Shown here: piece by piece, positions 24,379 to 37,108 of the stretch
Layout: each line of letters opens with the position of its first letter
Position numbering within the stretch: position 1 is the stretch's first letter
Source of the DNA: Mnemiopsis leidyi
Lineage: Eukaryota > Ctenophora > Tentaculata > Lobata > Bolinopsidae
Assembly (NCBI GenBank): GCA_000226015.1
Contig: JH156524.1
Coordinates: 107,112-171,111 of the forward strand
Direction: 5' to 3'
DNA: 64,000 nt
Program-made: the position numbers and the translations under genes
Notes under the pieces: generated by a model
The model's input: only the letters and a program-made list of their open reading frames with translations
What the model was told of the DNA's origin: nothing
Databases searched by the model: none

Positions 24379-26773
24379 ATGACACTACCTAGAAACGTAT
24401 CGCAATTCCAAGGTTTCGTCAGTTTCTGTAACGGCCGGGTTTCAATACTGAGTAGTCACTTCAGCTCTGTTTGCTGGCCTCTTCCTGACAGTTCGTAGTT
24501 CTGTATTTTATTTTAGCACTTTGCTTTTTCCAACATTAAACTGGATATTCGTAGTTCGTACCTTGTTCAATCGTAACAGTCTTCTTGTTCCTAGATCAGC
24601 AGTAACTTACCCACGTTGATACAGCAACCATTTTATTCTGTTCAGAGACCACTTGACAAAGTCTCTTCACGGGAATCCTATATCCCAACCTCCTCTGGAA
24701 ATGTAGCTCTAAAGTTAGGCGATATTGCGATAAATAAAATTAGTAGCTGCAACACAGAGTCGGAACAATATGAGAGGTATTTGAGCCGCATGGCAGGACA
24801 CACTGCACACCCGTTTAGAACTGCAACACCTTTACTACGCGATGACACGTCTGTCGTGCGGAAAGTCTATTGCAACTCCAACTTGAACGTTAGCCTCATG
24901 CCAAACTTGCATGTTCAGTCTCAAGCACTATCTCCGGTCTCCGGGAAAGAGACACCTGCAACAGCTACTTCAACTACCGTTGCCAGCCTTGGCTCTCTGA
25001 GACTTTGATAAATGTTTTAACTGCCGGTTTGCTGACCGGAACCCACATTTTATCACTGTTACCTTACTGCATGGGCTCCTTCATCAAACACACCGTTATA
25101 GTAAGGTCGTTTTCTAGGAACTGATGAAGGTGTAAAGCTGTTTTAACTCTAGCGATGATACCAGCACCTTTGCTGCAAACACAGCTCGTCGCCTTTTTGC
25201 ATGCCCTTTCCTGTTGTGAATTTTATGCAATTTTCGTCCAGTTTGAAGCTGATTATTCCAATAATTACCTTGTACGGCTTTACTGCTTGTTCAATTAGCA
25301 AAATAGAAAGCAGCGCTTGAAGCGAAACTGTCGAAATAATTTTTACAGGTTCTCTAGACCAATAAAATAAAAGAATTTAATTGGCTAAGTTAAGCAGTTT
25401 GCTAATTTATAGCGGCATGGTAGGAAGAGTGACGCATCAACGCGACACTTCAGTTTTTGAAATTAACGTGGAGGTTAAGTTTTATATATGGAAAACGCAA
25501 ACCTAGACTTTATATTTGGAAACCTAGATTCTCGATTTCAGCCCAGCACGTGCAGTCATATTTCACGAACTCGCTGAAAGTAACGGCAACCCCAGCTAGC
25601 ACTAAAGTTGTAATGTCAATATTTGTTTTGTTTTAGCTTGTGTTAGGTAGGAACGAAGGAACATATCAAGGATCGAATGAAAGTAGAATTTTGAAACGAA
25701 GGAACTTTCTTTGTGCTTTTGTTCGTCAATGCGTAGTGGTTTTACGGGCCTTATAGTTTTTCTTGCATTGTTCATAACTTTAAGTTCATAACTTTAAGTC
25801 ATAAAGGTACCGCAAGTTTTAACTTGAAAAAATTCACAGTAATAAGAGTTTGTTAATTAAGATGTGGCCTAGCGGCGGGCCAACTGACAATCCACCTACC
25901 ACGGCATATTGTTTACGTGAACTAACTTTTCGTTGCAGTTTTAACTTTACCTTCCCCAAGTAAATGATAAAGCAGGACTTCAACAAGAAGACCAGAAACC
26001 GTCAGCTTTATAAATGTTTCGCCTTTTTAAAGTTAACAACCAATGTAACATTCGAACCTCAAATAGAAGCCACTCCTAGGGCACGTTTGTTTCAGACCAC
26101 AGAGTCCGGCATTTCCCCTGATATCGCGAGTGCTTGACAATTTGATATGACAATCAGGCATGAGCAGCAGTTATGTAACATATATTCTATCCAGGTAGTA
26201 TAGTCTTGATACCGTATTGGTCACGGCGATTAAACTTAGACTTGTAAATTGCAGCGTATTTTGATTATTTTATTTCCCACTGTTTCCGAATTTTGCCACG
26301 TCGCTTGACAGAGGAAACGCTTTGAGACTGAGTAATATTCAACAATAACAGCTTCAGTCAAACCAGATGCAGCATTTCAAATGAGACTAATAAAACTTGC
26401 ATAGTATTTCTCCCGCAGTAATAAGTTAAAAGTCAGCCGGCCGGATCTAGGAGTAACACCCAGAACAGCTATTCGTTAGTAATTATAAATATAAGCTGTC
26501 ACAATTGGAGTTTTTTATACAGCTCTTGTTTATAATACAGCTCTAGTGTTTGGATTTTGCATTGCTAAAAGTCTTTTTTCTACCAGAAATATTTTTGCTT
26601 TTTTCTGAGCTATAGTATGTTTATAAGTGTTTTTAAGTGTTACACAGAAAAATCTTTAAAGTTGGTCTAATTAATTGGATATCCTAGGCAATAAGTGTCG
26701 CTCGGCGCTGCATGTCGCGCAAGCTCGCACGATAAAGTTGCACATGCATTAGAAGTGAGAGTGGGAGGGTGCG

Positions 26774-26787
26774 GTAACCATGGCGAC
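26774..26787 (+). promoter_or_regulatory. X-box-like motif over the start codon
   Basis: GTAACCATGGCGAC differs from the RFX consensus at one base and contains the ATG of the gene. It may simply be a good initiation context (ACCATGG). Confidence 0.25.
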
Positions 26788-29700
26788 ACGCAGCTACAGA
26801 AGATGGGACACCTCTAGTTACACTGGATATGTACCTCAGTACAACTACAATTACTCAAGATCCACCACAACTGATGAACAACCTTACTACAACCCTTACA
26901 GGGCATACAGATCTTACTACAAATCCTATAGGTAAGTTACTTTGGCAACGAAACTTCGCCTACTATATGTGATGTTTTATATTTTACTTTAAGTACATAG
27001 TTTAGTAGTACTAAGATACTTAGTATCCATAGCAGAGGTAGTAGTTGACAAGAATTGACAAAGTAACCATTAAACTTTATGCATATGTCAATCAACACCA
27101 CTATAAGTTATAACAGTCAAGTACCTAACTTAAGCTTTAACTTAAACATCACCACTTACATTCAAGTGCTTAACTTGAAGTTTCAACATTACTTACAGTA
27201 AAGATGTGCAACTCAACGTTTTAAGGCTAACCTACAGTTTCAACACCACTGACAACAGTGGCTTACTTACACTATCATAGTTTACACTCACGGCACCAAT
27301 ACTAAGATCTCTACTTACAACTACAAAATAACCTACACAAACATCTCCAGTACTGGCTACTTACAGGAGTCTAGAGGACAGTGCTCACTACTTACACTTA
27401 CAGGAGTCTAGAGGACAGTGCTCACTACTCACACTTACAGGAGTCTAGAGGACAGTGGAACTAGAGCGTACCCCCGGGCAGGACCGTACGGCTCCAAGTT
27501 CGACTTTGTTAACGGCAGGTACACTGCTGACAACCGATATACCAGTCTCAGAGATGCAGAGGAACCCAGTGAGTTACTCCATTTAACATTGAAATTGTAA
27601 ATTTGAGGTTGTGTGCAAGAAAAACGCAAAGCTACACTTACAGCACCAGGCATCAGAGGACCGCGACCGGTTGGAAAATAAGGCGAGGGCATAGGAGCGT
27701 GAATCAAACCCACGAGTCACGACCTCCAGTTACGCAGACTGTTGCTATTACCACTAAGCTGTCCAGGCCATATTTAACTTGATAACTCCGTTTTACTCTT
27801 GTATGTTATCTCTCTCCCCCAAAGTCCATCTTAATGTTAGGTCGAACTACCTTTGTTATTGCCAAAAAATGATATAAGCTTTGTGGGGGATCTCCAAGCG
27901 CTGGAGAAGCTCAGACAGGGCAAAACTGTAAAACAGGGCAAAACATAATGTGTTATGCGGCATATTGCAGCAAATTACTGCTGTGAAAATTATTTCTAAA
28001 GGTTGTCTAAACATAGGTAAATCAAATCTAATCACTTAAGGATAATTTGACATTTAAATTTAAATTAGAATTTTCCTCAAAATCAACCATGTAGCCTCGG
28101 TGTACCTCACAAAGGCCAACCGTGTATCAGCTGTCAACTTTAAAGGAACTTAAACTATCATGTCACGATACAATTAGACTGAATTTTGAAATATGGTTAG
28201 ATGATGATGAGCAGTACTAATGCAGCATATTAACAACAATAAGTCGATATTCCTGTGAAAATACAGCCCTAAATTCAACATACTAAGAATATTGCACGCC
28301 AATTTCCTTCCAGTTACACAAAATTACATTACTAATATCGAAGTAAGTTGAAGTAGATTAGCTGTGTATTTAAGCAGCGTTTATCAGTCCCGCCAAGATT
28401 AAGAATTAGTGCTGCTTTTAACGACTCGAGCATGAAACTTCTGGGTTTTAATGCCTTCGTTGTGCAATATCTGGTGACTGTTCTCTGTAATTCCAGGTTT
28501 TTCTTTTAGCCAGGAACAGCGACACCACATATCGACAACTTTAAATTAGATCCGAGTCCGGAAAGAAGTAGTATATATAGCACAAATAAGCGAACAGACG
28601 GATTGATAATAGATAATTTGCAAAAATATTCATTTAATAGATAAGCAGCACCTCGCTAAAAAGGCAACATGCACAAAAGTCAATTGTGATTTAATACTTT
28701 AATTAAAATAGTAAGCCATGGTTTGCTCAGATAGGCCAAATAACTCCCTTAATTTACTTGCATATATCCAAATATTCAGTTCTTCTAGTTATGTTTAGAG
28801 AACAAATTCCTCTTGATTGAGGCCACTCTTTATTTACGTAGCATCACCTTCATTCCACATGCTTACAGTTTACACGATAAAATCCTACTGTTGCCACGAG
28901 CAGGCCTTTACAATGAAGCTGTACATAAATCAAAGATTTGTTGCACATATAGAAAATAGGTATCGCCATTACCGCAAAATATTGAAGTTACACATATTGA
29001 AATTTCTTAGTGTCCAACTAGATTTGATACAACAGTAGAAACTATTGAAAAGAAACAGCTCCACTTTTCAAAAGTGGAACTTTTCCAGTCCCTATTTCTG
29101 TTTCTAGTGATTTGCCGAGGACTTAAACCCTTCAATAGTCCAGATAGATTAACAAGCCCAACACCTTATTTCCAGCTTTCTACCAAGAGTTGACAGACCT
29201 CTACCTGACGTCGAGCAAGCTGCAACAAGATTACCGAGATATTCTGGGTAGATACAGCGCCGACAGATACAACCGGGGCAGCGGCACCGGCCTCCCCGAA
29301 GGATATGGTCCTCCTAAGTACTCAAGTATGTCAGTCTTTTCTTTTTGTTGAATTTCTAATTTGAGCGATTGTTTGACCGCTTCAACTTCTTTAAATTAAG
29401 TTATCTATTTAACTTAGATTTAATAGATTCCTTACTGTAAACTTTAACTTCTAATGCTATGCAACACCACCTTGCACAGCCTAACCCGTAGGCTTCGAGA
29501 AGAGTCTTGAGAACATTCTCATGTCATATGTAGGCGGAATCCAAATAAGCCCAGAGCTAACAAACATGCGGACTTTGATGAGTTGTAAGAATTCGGAAGC
29601 ACACATTTAATAAAGTCCTGGACTCCCTTGCTGTATCCATTCAGACACGCTAAAAACTTTGGACATATACTTAGGCTGCAACAGTATGTTCCCGCTTCTA

Positions 29701-32700
29701 GTAGGAGCTCAGGAGTGGTCAACAAATATTTCAGCTTGGTAAAATAAGTATGTATTTTACTGCTGCTTATCCATGAAAATTGTTAGAGGCGCCTGGCTAG
29801 TTCAAGTAGGGAAACTTTAAGGTTTATTAATTTATGCACTTTAAAACGTACCAAGGAACAATGGTGAGCAGTAAGTAGTGGCGTACCGTTAAACATGTTG
29901 TTTTAGATGTCTGGGAATGAACTAATGAATACTGATATTTCCGAGTGAGCCTGACGTCTGTTTAATTGTAAATATTTCTTCGTCTTTATTCAATGACGAT
30001 TGGAAACGGATTTTAAACACACGATAGTAATCTTGCTGATAAAAAGACATAGCATATCTTTAGACCTTAAGAACTTCAAGAGAGAATTTTTACGCCGAAA
30101 TCCTGCAAGCTGTAAGATTAAGACGACAAAGTGAGAACTGCCCGCAAAGATACCAAACCTTAGGCTTAAGACCAATCCATACCCTACAAGTTAAACCGAA
30201 TTATCAAGAGCTTTCCGAAGAACAGCTATTCTAATGTTCTAAATACTGCTCGATAAATGTTCATAATATATAGAGTAAAGTTTCAGACTTTCAGCTACGG
30301 CTCAAAACGTTCAAGTGTTCTGGAAAAATAAAACAAGGTCGGGTAGTGATGATGAGACCCGACAAAAATGTGCCTAAGAAACTTGATCCTTATCACATAT
30401 CTATCAATCACCATGTTCACATGAGCGTACCTACCTTGACCTGTTAAAACTTGAATCTCCATTCAGCTGTTTCGCTTAATTTCATACATCAAACATATCT
30501 TATAGAGGGATGAATATTATATCGTTTAGGCGGCAACACTAGCAATGCCTCCACAACTTAAGGTTATTATTTAAAAATTCAAGCGCTAAGCCGTTAAATG
30601 ACTCTCTGTCTCTGCAGACCCAGAACGAATACCAGCTTCACAGCGATACGGGCTGTACGAACGAAAACCTCGGTACGGCAACAGACAGTACGGCACCGAA
30701 GTAACAGAGTACGAACCGTACACTCCTCGTCATTATGACCGGGCACAGCGGGAAGAATATCAGGGTTAGTTTAACATCTGTTTCAGGAAGATTGTGGCGA
30801 GGATGTACCTCCTTATCGTAGTACACTGTGGGACAACCTATTCTTTTAGGAGAGTTCAATCTGTCAGTCCGAACTTTCCTTTCTCTTCTTATGGGATTCA
30901 GCACGAATGAATGCGCTTCACTTTATTTTATCCTCACTTTTTTATGTTATACCCTTATGTTCTTCATTAAAGTTTTTCTAAAACATCAATAAGATGAAAT
31001 AACTGCAGGTAGTGTTGGTAACGTTCTCTACAACAAAGAGCTGCACAAGGGAACCTACAACGAGCACGATACAGGACCCCTGACTAGAGAAGATATAGAA
31101 CTGCGAGGAGCTTACCCAAGAGGGGGTGGGGTAGATAGAGAGGGTTATGAGCGGGAAGGGTACATTCGGGATGGGGCTGATCCCAGAAGCCATCCCGACA
31201 ATCGGTACGGGTACGATCGAAACGGGTACGATCGGGACGGGTACAATCGGGACGGCTACGATCGGGACAGCTATAGGAACAACCGAGATTACGAAGGACG
31301 AGACTCGGCCAGAAAACCGGGAAACGAGTTTAGTCGGGATGAAGACTATCTGGATACGGGAGATAACAGCAGACAACACGACGGCGCTATCAGTGGGGGT
31401 CTAACTCGAGGAGGAAATGGTGGAGGAGGGCTGAAGAAGAGCGCCAGTAAAGCTACTGTAGATGGTCTCACCTCAGAGAGGATGAAGAGCACACTAGCTC
31501 CACTCGGAGATGAGGGTGACAGTGACTTTGATGATGTTGATCTGGAGAGCGAGTTGTGCGGGAAGTTGGACTCTGGGATAGATAGCGCTGATGGTGATGC
31601 TCTCCAGGTTATGGAGGAAGATGATCTTCTGGACACCCTGGAGGAGGAAGTTGATATCTACATACCAGGTTCGAAACGATACGACTGTATTAGAGTATTT
31701 AAGATTTAAAATGTTTATCTCATAGCATTGCTTGGTCGGAAAAGGTCCTCGAAATTCGGAAGTTTTATCAATTTTTTCATACCGTTTGATGGCAATTTAG
31801 GCTCGCACCACAAACTAGATCCAACTTCAAAACCCCGGCAGAACCTACGCCAGAGATCTGTGTATACAACGAGATCAGTGCTGAGGACTTCAGGCAGATG
31901 CAGGAAGATCAAAAAGCGGAGGATGAGAAGGAGAAACCTCTTTGTAATTACCCACTAATCGCTACAGTTACCACTCAACATGTCAAGGTGGGTATACACT
32001 TCGAAGAGGACACTCTATCACGATTACTGATATTCCATAGTACTCTGATAGCCATTCGAAATCTGTACAATGAAAGGTAGTAAATACAATTGAACGATGA
32101 TTAATTTACTACCCCTTCTTTCTCTCTAGCTTGAGAAAATTGTAGGAGAATTCAAGACGAAAGAAGGACGTGACTCCCCCGTGGCTCTATCCCCACTCCC
32201 CGGTATGGCATCCTGCTATGTCACCTCCCCAGTACCCCCACCTGAGGGTGCCCTGTCAGCAGATTTCTCCACTACTGATCCTCTTGCTACCAAGCCTGAA
32301 GAAAAGGAGGTATAACGATATCTTAATTCACGTTTAAGGGTGACAATGGCAAAATTTAACTTTCGATAAATATTTTCCGTAACCAATTTCGATGTGAAAC
32401 TTTAAACTCCTCTGCACCTTGTAGTTTGTCTAGTTTGCATGATCAGGGTATTTTTAATAAAAAGTTACAATTGTCGACCACCAGATTGCGCTGGAGTTCG
32501 AGCGAGAGACAACCCCTCTGGGAGTGTCCGCTGAGGTGGTACAGGTGGGAGAGGAGACAATAGTGACGGAGACGGTGGAGGAGGTGGTAGAACACACCCC
32601 ACCTGAAACCACCGTCCCTGACGAGGTACACCTAACTCTGGATCCTGAGATGCCTGAAGAGCACGGGGATATAGTCGCGAAACCCATTGAGGAGGTTGCT

Positions 32701-34035
32701 AAACCTGCTGCGGAACCTGCTGCAGAACCTGCTGCAGAACCTGTTGCGGAACCTGCTGCAGAACCTGCTGCAAAACCTGTTGTTGAACCTGCTGCAGAAC
32801 CTGTTGCAGCTCTTGCAGATTCTGAGACAGCATCTCAACCAACAGAGGGACAAGTTACCATGACAACGGCGAAAGAAGAAATTGAGGCAAAAGATAACGC
32901 TCCAAGAGAACAAAATGAAGGTGATTCACAACAGCAACGAGTTCAACTGTCACGAAATTACACCCTCGGAATCACAAATCAACAACATCCATCTTTAGCC
33001 AAGCACCAACCAATATAAAGCAAACTAATTTACTGCGGCATGTCAACATTAACGTCAATAATTTACGTGCTGCAAGTAATCCTAACAGTTCACATCAAGA
33101 TTCAGTTAGTCATCCCCAAATTTCAAGTCGTATAAGTAGCATCAGTATTGTACTCAATGAATTACTGAATTAGTAGGTTTCTTAATCGCACGAACATTAC
33201 CCTCAGATGTGTCAGTGAAGATTGACAAGGATGCCGCCCAGATGATTGAAAACAAGGTGAAAATTTTTAGCAGCAGATGATTTACAGCTTATCAGGAAGG
33301 ATATCAGTGCAATACGAATTATCGAGCATCAGATGATTTTCAGTTTATCAGGAATAAATGTCACTGTAAAAAGAAATATCGAACTTTTATAAGCACGGAA
33401 TTTTCCATAAGTTCATTGGCTTGGGGCTAATAAGCTAAGTCCGGCACGATGTTTATTCATTATAATTCAGACGTTATAATTCAGACGTTATTAAAATTCG
33501 TTTTAATTCATTAGGCGGTAACTGAAAATGGAGAGAAAGATACGAAAGAACTTAACAAAGAAGTGAAAGATGAGGCTAAACCTGCTGAAAGCGAGAAAGT
33601 CAGCGAAAAGACACCGGCAAAGGTATAAATAAGAGCAATCATGCTAGTAATAGATATTCGTATAACTATAATCAGTGCGAACTCAGATTAAAGGGAGAAT
33701 CCTTAGAAATTCCCTGTAGAGTAATATTAATAAAACCCGATTATATCGGATGGTAATACCCGATATTTTCCTCTAATAATTGGAGCATATATGAAAGAGT
33801 ACTTAAGATACTTTTTACTTGAATGAAGGACATGGTGATTGTCATAAGATTAGGTAAGAATATAACGTTTGACTTCAAAACACTTAAATACCAGGTGGAG
33901 AAACCAAAATCAGTACCTTCACCAGTGGAGAAAAAAGGGAAGCTAAATACCAGCAAATTCGGACAATCAAAGTTCGGGGAACAGAAGTCCCGTCCAACAC
34001 CAGCTGGGTCTCCTAAAAAGAAGCGTCTTTGGTAA
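26780..34035 (+). CDS. 11-exon Tyr/Arg/Gly-rich then acidic/Ala-Pro-rich protein, 765 residues
   Basis: Exons: 26780-26931, 27441-27568, 29176-29325, 30618-30764, 31009-31668, 31842-31987, 32130-32309, 32485-32920, 33207-33256, 33515-33622, 33895-34035. Every junction is GT-AG and all phases close to 765 codons plus TAA. The head (MATRSYRRWDTSSYTGY) is Tyr/Ser/Arg-rich. Exon 5 holds a YDRDGYNRDGYDRD-type repeat then an acidic stretch (GDSDFDDVDLESEL). Exon 8 has a run of AEPAAEPAA repeats. The last exon, VEKPKSVPSPVEKKGKLN then TSKFGQSKFG, is basic and matches the last exon of the gene at 51391. There is no signal peptide, membrane segment or recognised domain. I infer a cytosolic structural or filament-associated protein. 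The start is the first ATG, in a GTAACCATGG context. Exon 2 has three acceptor copies, of which only the last keeps the frame. Confidence 0.85.
27361..27458 (+). repeat. 37-bp tandem repeat copying the acceptor of exon 2
   Basis: TTACAGGAGTCTAGAGGACA recurs at 27361, 27398 and 27435 (period 37). Each copy has the acceptor TTACAG and the first codons of exon 2. Using copy 1 or 2 leads to a stop within the repeat; only copy 3 (exon from 27441) stays open. Confidence 0.9.
27640..27770 (-). mobile_element. tRNA-derived SINE or tRNA pseudogene in intron 2
   Basis: On the minus strand the head has an A-box-like AGCTTAGTGGTAATAGC and a B-box-like GGGTTTGATTC at the right spacing, an anticodon-like stem CAGT/ACTG and a T stem with one mismatch. 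The acceptor stem is decayed, and tRNA-unrelated sequence follows. I call it a SINE rather than a working tRNA. Confidence 0.55.
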
Positions 34036-34432
34036 ATCAAACTCAGTTGCAATGTTACTGCTGTAATTTTGTGTTTAGCTTGAGCCCTAGGAAGGGCATT
34101 CTTTTTTGAGGGTTTATTTTGTTTTGCTACTGCAGACTGAAGAGATGCTTCAAGATTAAGAATTAATTAATAAGATTTTCGAAAAATGATTTTTACTTTC
34201 CTTTTTTGGACTATTGTTTAAACTCGTTATGATATAGCAATGCTATGACTTATTTTGTGGCTTGATGATGCATCGCCATGGATTTGTTAGGACATCATGG
34301 TTTGGGCACAAACAATCTTTGTTAATTCAATTGGATAATTAACCATTACTTTTTCATTTGTTTATTCCTTTTTAAGATTTTCCTACCAAAAATGTGTTTG
34401 AATAGAATTCAGGCATCAGATTTAAAAATAAA
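34036..34432 (+). terminator. 3' UTR and candidate poly(A) signal (34427-34432)
   Basis: AATAAA at 34427-34432 is about 390 bp after the stop of the 11-exon gene, same strand. Nothing coding is seen between. Confidence 0.4.
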
Positions 34433-35247
34433 CTTAGCAGTGTCAACATAAATAAGACATTCATCTAAACGAAGTAATTTAGCATAGTATAAGGTAGGAG
34501 CTGCATTTTTCAAAACTTCGAAATCAAGTTATCTCCGAGAATGAAAGACAGATTGAGTTCGGAAACCTTTAATCTTACTGTCAGACTATCAATCTCGAAA
34601 ATATGACGAAAATTCCCCTTTTTTTGTATCGTTGATTGGACCAATAATGAAAGTCTTCAAAGTTTGAATTTGGTTGGGCAACTGGCAATGAAATTGGAAG
34701 TTCTGGAAAGCCTCGACAAAAGAAAACCTCAGTGCTAATGTTTGGGTGTTACCGCCGAGTTGCATTGCTATTCTGAGGCACCAACAAAGTGCTGTGGACG
34801 CAGTTAAAGTTTTCAAGTTTACGGTTTTGGGGGAATCTTTGAGTATAAGGTGAGCGTTATATTCAAAATACTAACTTAAAACATAATTTCAAGCTTTGCT
34901 GGTAACCAACCTAAAACGTTGTTACCCCCTTTATTGAAAAATAAAAGTTCAACATTGGACATCCGATCCTATCCAACTTCAGTATTTTTTGTGAACTAAA
35001 TGGGTCCCAAAGGAATCGAGATCATGATGATCGACATGATCAAGGTTTATAGGTCTAACTCAATTATACTGATGTGTTGCTAAGAACTAAGTAAAACGAT
35101 TTTTTCTGATGACGATAGATGACTTTATCATCACGTTAAAAATAAACTTTGACAAATGTTGACCTGTGGTTTGGTGTCCATTTATTTCATAGTAAATTCG
35201 ATGGTGATAGTCTTGAGGCACCAGTAGCTAGTGAGCACTTTGATAGT

Positions 35248-35480
35248 GCCGGCTAGTTACCGGTTTGTAGTGAGTCTGGGGTATGATGATCTGAGCGATG
35301 AATTGTGATCTGTTTTCAATAGCCGGCTAATGACCGGCTAGTGATCGGCTAATAGCCACTTTGGAAATGCCGGCTAGTGACCTGTCAGTGACCGGCTATT
35401 GACCACTTTTGGGCTAAACCGGTCCATAAACTGCATGAAGCGGTCCGTAACCGGCGATAAACAGCGTTATCCGGCTCAAG
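35248..35480. repeat. CCGGCTA-rich degenerate repeat
   Basis: About ten copies of CCGGCTA(A/G)TGAC-like units with irregular spacing (GCCGGCTAGTTACCGG and similar). A shorter related patch lies at 57928-57990 (CCGGCTATCAGCCGGCTATA). The units are self-complementary around GCCGGC. Confidence 0.6.
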
Positions 35481-36685
35481 AGCGGTGATAAACTATAAAT
35501 AGTGGTCCAGATTACGGAACTACGCTATCTACGTGTCCCAAACTGCCGAAAAATTCCCAGAGCCTGGCTATAGGCGTGGTCAGGAGATTGAAGTGTTGAG
35601 GAAACTTTTATTTAATATCTGAGAGCTTTAGACAATGAAAATTGTAAAAACGTGAGTTATTAGTTGATACAGCACATAGCTGAATGGTTTGGATTCACCT
35701 TTTCACTGTTATATTGTAGGTGGTCCAATAAATAATGGTACCGGACATTAAAGTGGTCAAAATTCTCAAATAAGATTTACAATTACAATTACATTCCTTC
35801 ACAAATTTGTAGGCTCTCTTCGACAAGTTCCCACAATTTTTAGATTCAATTTTTAGATTTTTAGATTGTAAAAACAGACACAAAAGATTGTCGACATTAC
35901 TGTCAATTACAACACTTCCGTTCCAAGAACTGAATTTTAAAAACAAATTTACGGAATGAAAATCAAAATAAGGCTTATGGGGCAGAGTTGTACATCTTTG
36001 AATATTCCCGGAATGACCGTACAACAATTTTGAATTTTCTGGCAAGTGCCGAAATTTTTCTCTGTGTCGGCTCTGAAAATGGTAGATACTTAACATTTCG
36101 GGAACATCTAGAAAAGAGTCCTATCTCCAAACGTGTGAAGCGATATAATTATTCTCAAGTTACCATTACCACCACCTCAATGTTCAATACCATTTCTTCG
36201 ACAACCAAATAGTATCTATTTTCTCAATCCTTCATTAATCTACTCAGTCGACTACTGACTAGTGTTGACAAGTGTTTTGTAAACCACTTCAAAAAATCCA
36301 GAATATGGCGCAAACATTTGATTGAAATGACGACTGAACGACACATAAACATCTATAACAATTAACTTTGCTAGTTGCTACTTATAGTATTTGCTATATT
36401 CAAATGAAGACAGCCCTATCCCGTAAAGAACATGTCGATTGTCGCTGGGGTTGGCGTGCCCCTGGTGCCCACAATTATGCTAAATAGATATTCAGTTATT
36501 ACAAATTATTACTCTTGAATAAATACTAACTCACAATCAGACAACTCATCAGAACAGTTAAATTTTAAGGCTGATATCAATTAGAACTTATATCCAAAGG
36601 TTTTTCACAAGAACAATATCTGGCTGCAAAGACATGAACTACTGGGAAAGGGTTAGAATTCTTCACCCTCCCTTCCCTCCAAAGA

Positions 36686-37108
36686 AGACGTGAAAGATAC
36701 ACCATAATTAACACCTGGAAGATCCTCCAAAAAAGGCTCCAAATGATATCAACATGACCTTCTACGAATCAGACCGTCTAGGAATGAGGGTGAAGGTCCC
36801 TCCCGAGCGAAAGGTTGTCCCTCTGCCGTAAGCTCCCTCTATAGCTCCATGAAAATTCATTCTCAGTCAAAGCTGCTTTATTATGGAATCTCCTTCCCAA
36901 GTCTGTTAACACAACAGAGGATGTCGCCTCTTTTAAAGTAGCCCTTGGAAAATTTCTAGATAAAGTGCCAGACACACCTCTAACACCGGGTTTGGCGGGT
37001 TACACATCCCAATGCCTCAACTCATTACTAGACTGGAGTATCCAGTCGGGCGATCTACGTGAAGTTTGATGGCCCTGACCCTTGGCTAAACCTCATCACA
37101 ATAAAGTA
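36686..37108 (+). mobile_element. 3' end of a decayed LINE (CR1/Jockey-like reverse transcriptase ORF)
   Basis: The reading RRERYTIINTWKILQK, then after a frameshift SDRLGMRVKVPP, then SVKAALLWNLLPKSV and FKVALGKFLDKVPDTP to a stop at 37067-37069, is the usual C-terminal end of CR1/Jockey-group ORF2 proteins (x-Y-x-I-I-x-T-W-K-I-L, then F-x-V-x-A-x-x-L-W-N-x-L-P, then F-K-x-x-L). A short 3' UTR ends in AATAAAGTAAGTA. It is 5'-truncated and frameshifted, so inactive. Confidence 0.7.

Larger units (their letters stand above)
16950..26773. other. Gene-free stretch of about 9.8 kb
   Basis: I find no exon chain, domain or tRNA here on either strand. Open frames of up to 130 codons exist (for example 22283-22672 and 24616-25008) but lack support. 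The stretch holds a possible promoter near 19130, several CACGTG E-boxes between 20500 and 22600, and an X-box at 24365. It may include the 5' UTR exon and regulatory region of the gene starting at 26780. Confidence 0.5.

Noticed and set aside
24616-25008. Plus-strand frame of 130 codons
   Set aside because: Starts without ATG; most complex of the intergenic frames and might be an exon, but no flanking exon fits and I recognise nothing. Worth an RNA-seq look only.
35695-36096. Minus-strand frame of 133 codons
   Set aside because: AT-rich intergenic DNA, biased to Lys/Asn/Ile/Ser, with no partners.
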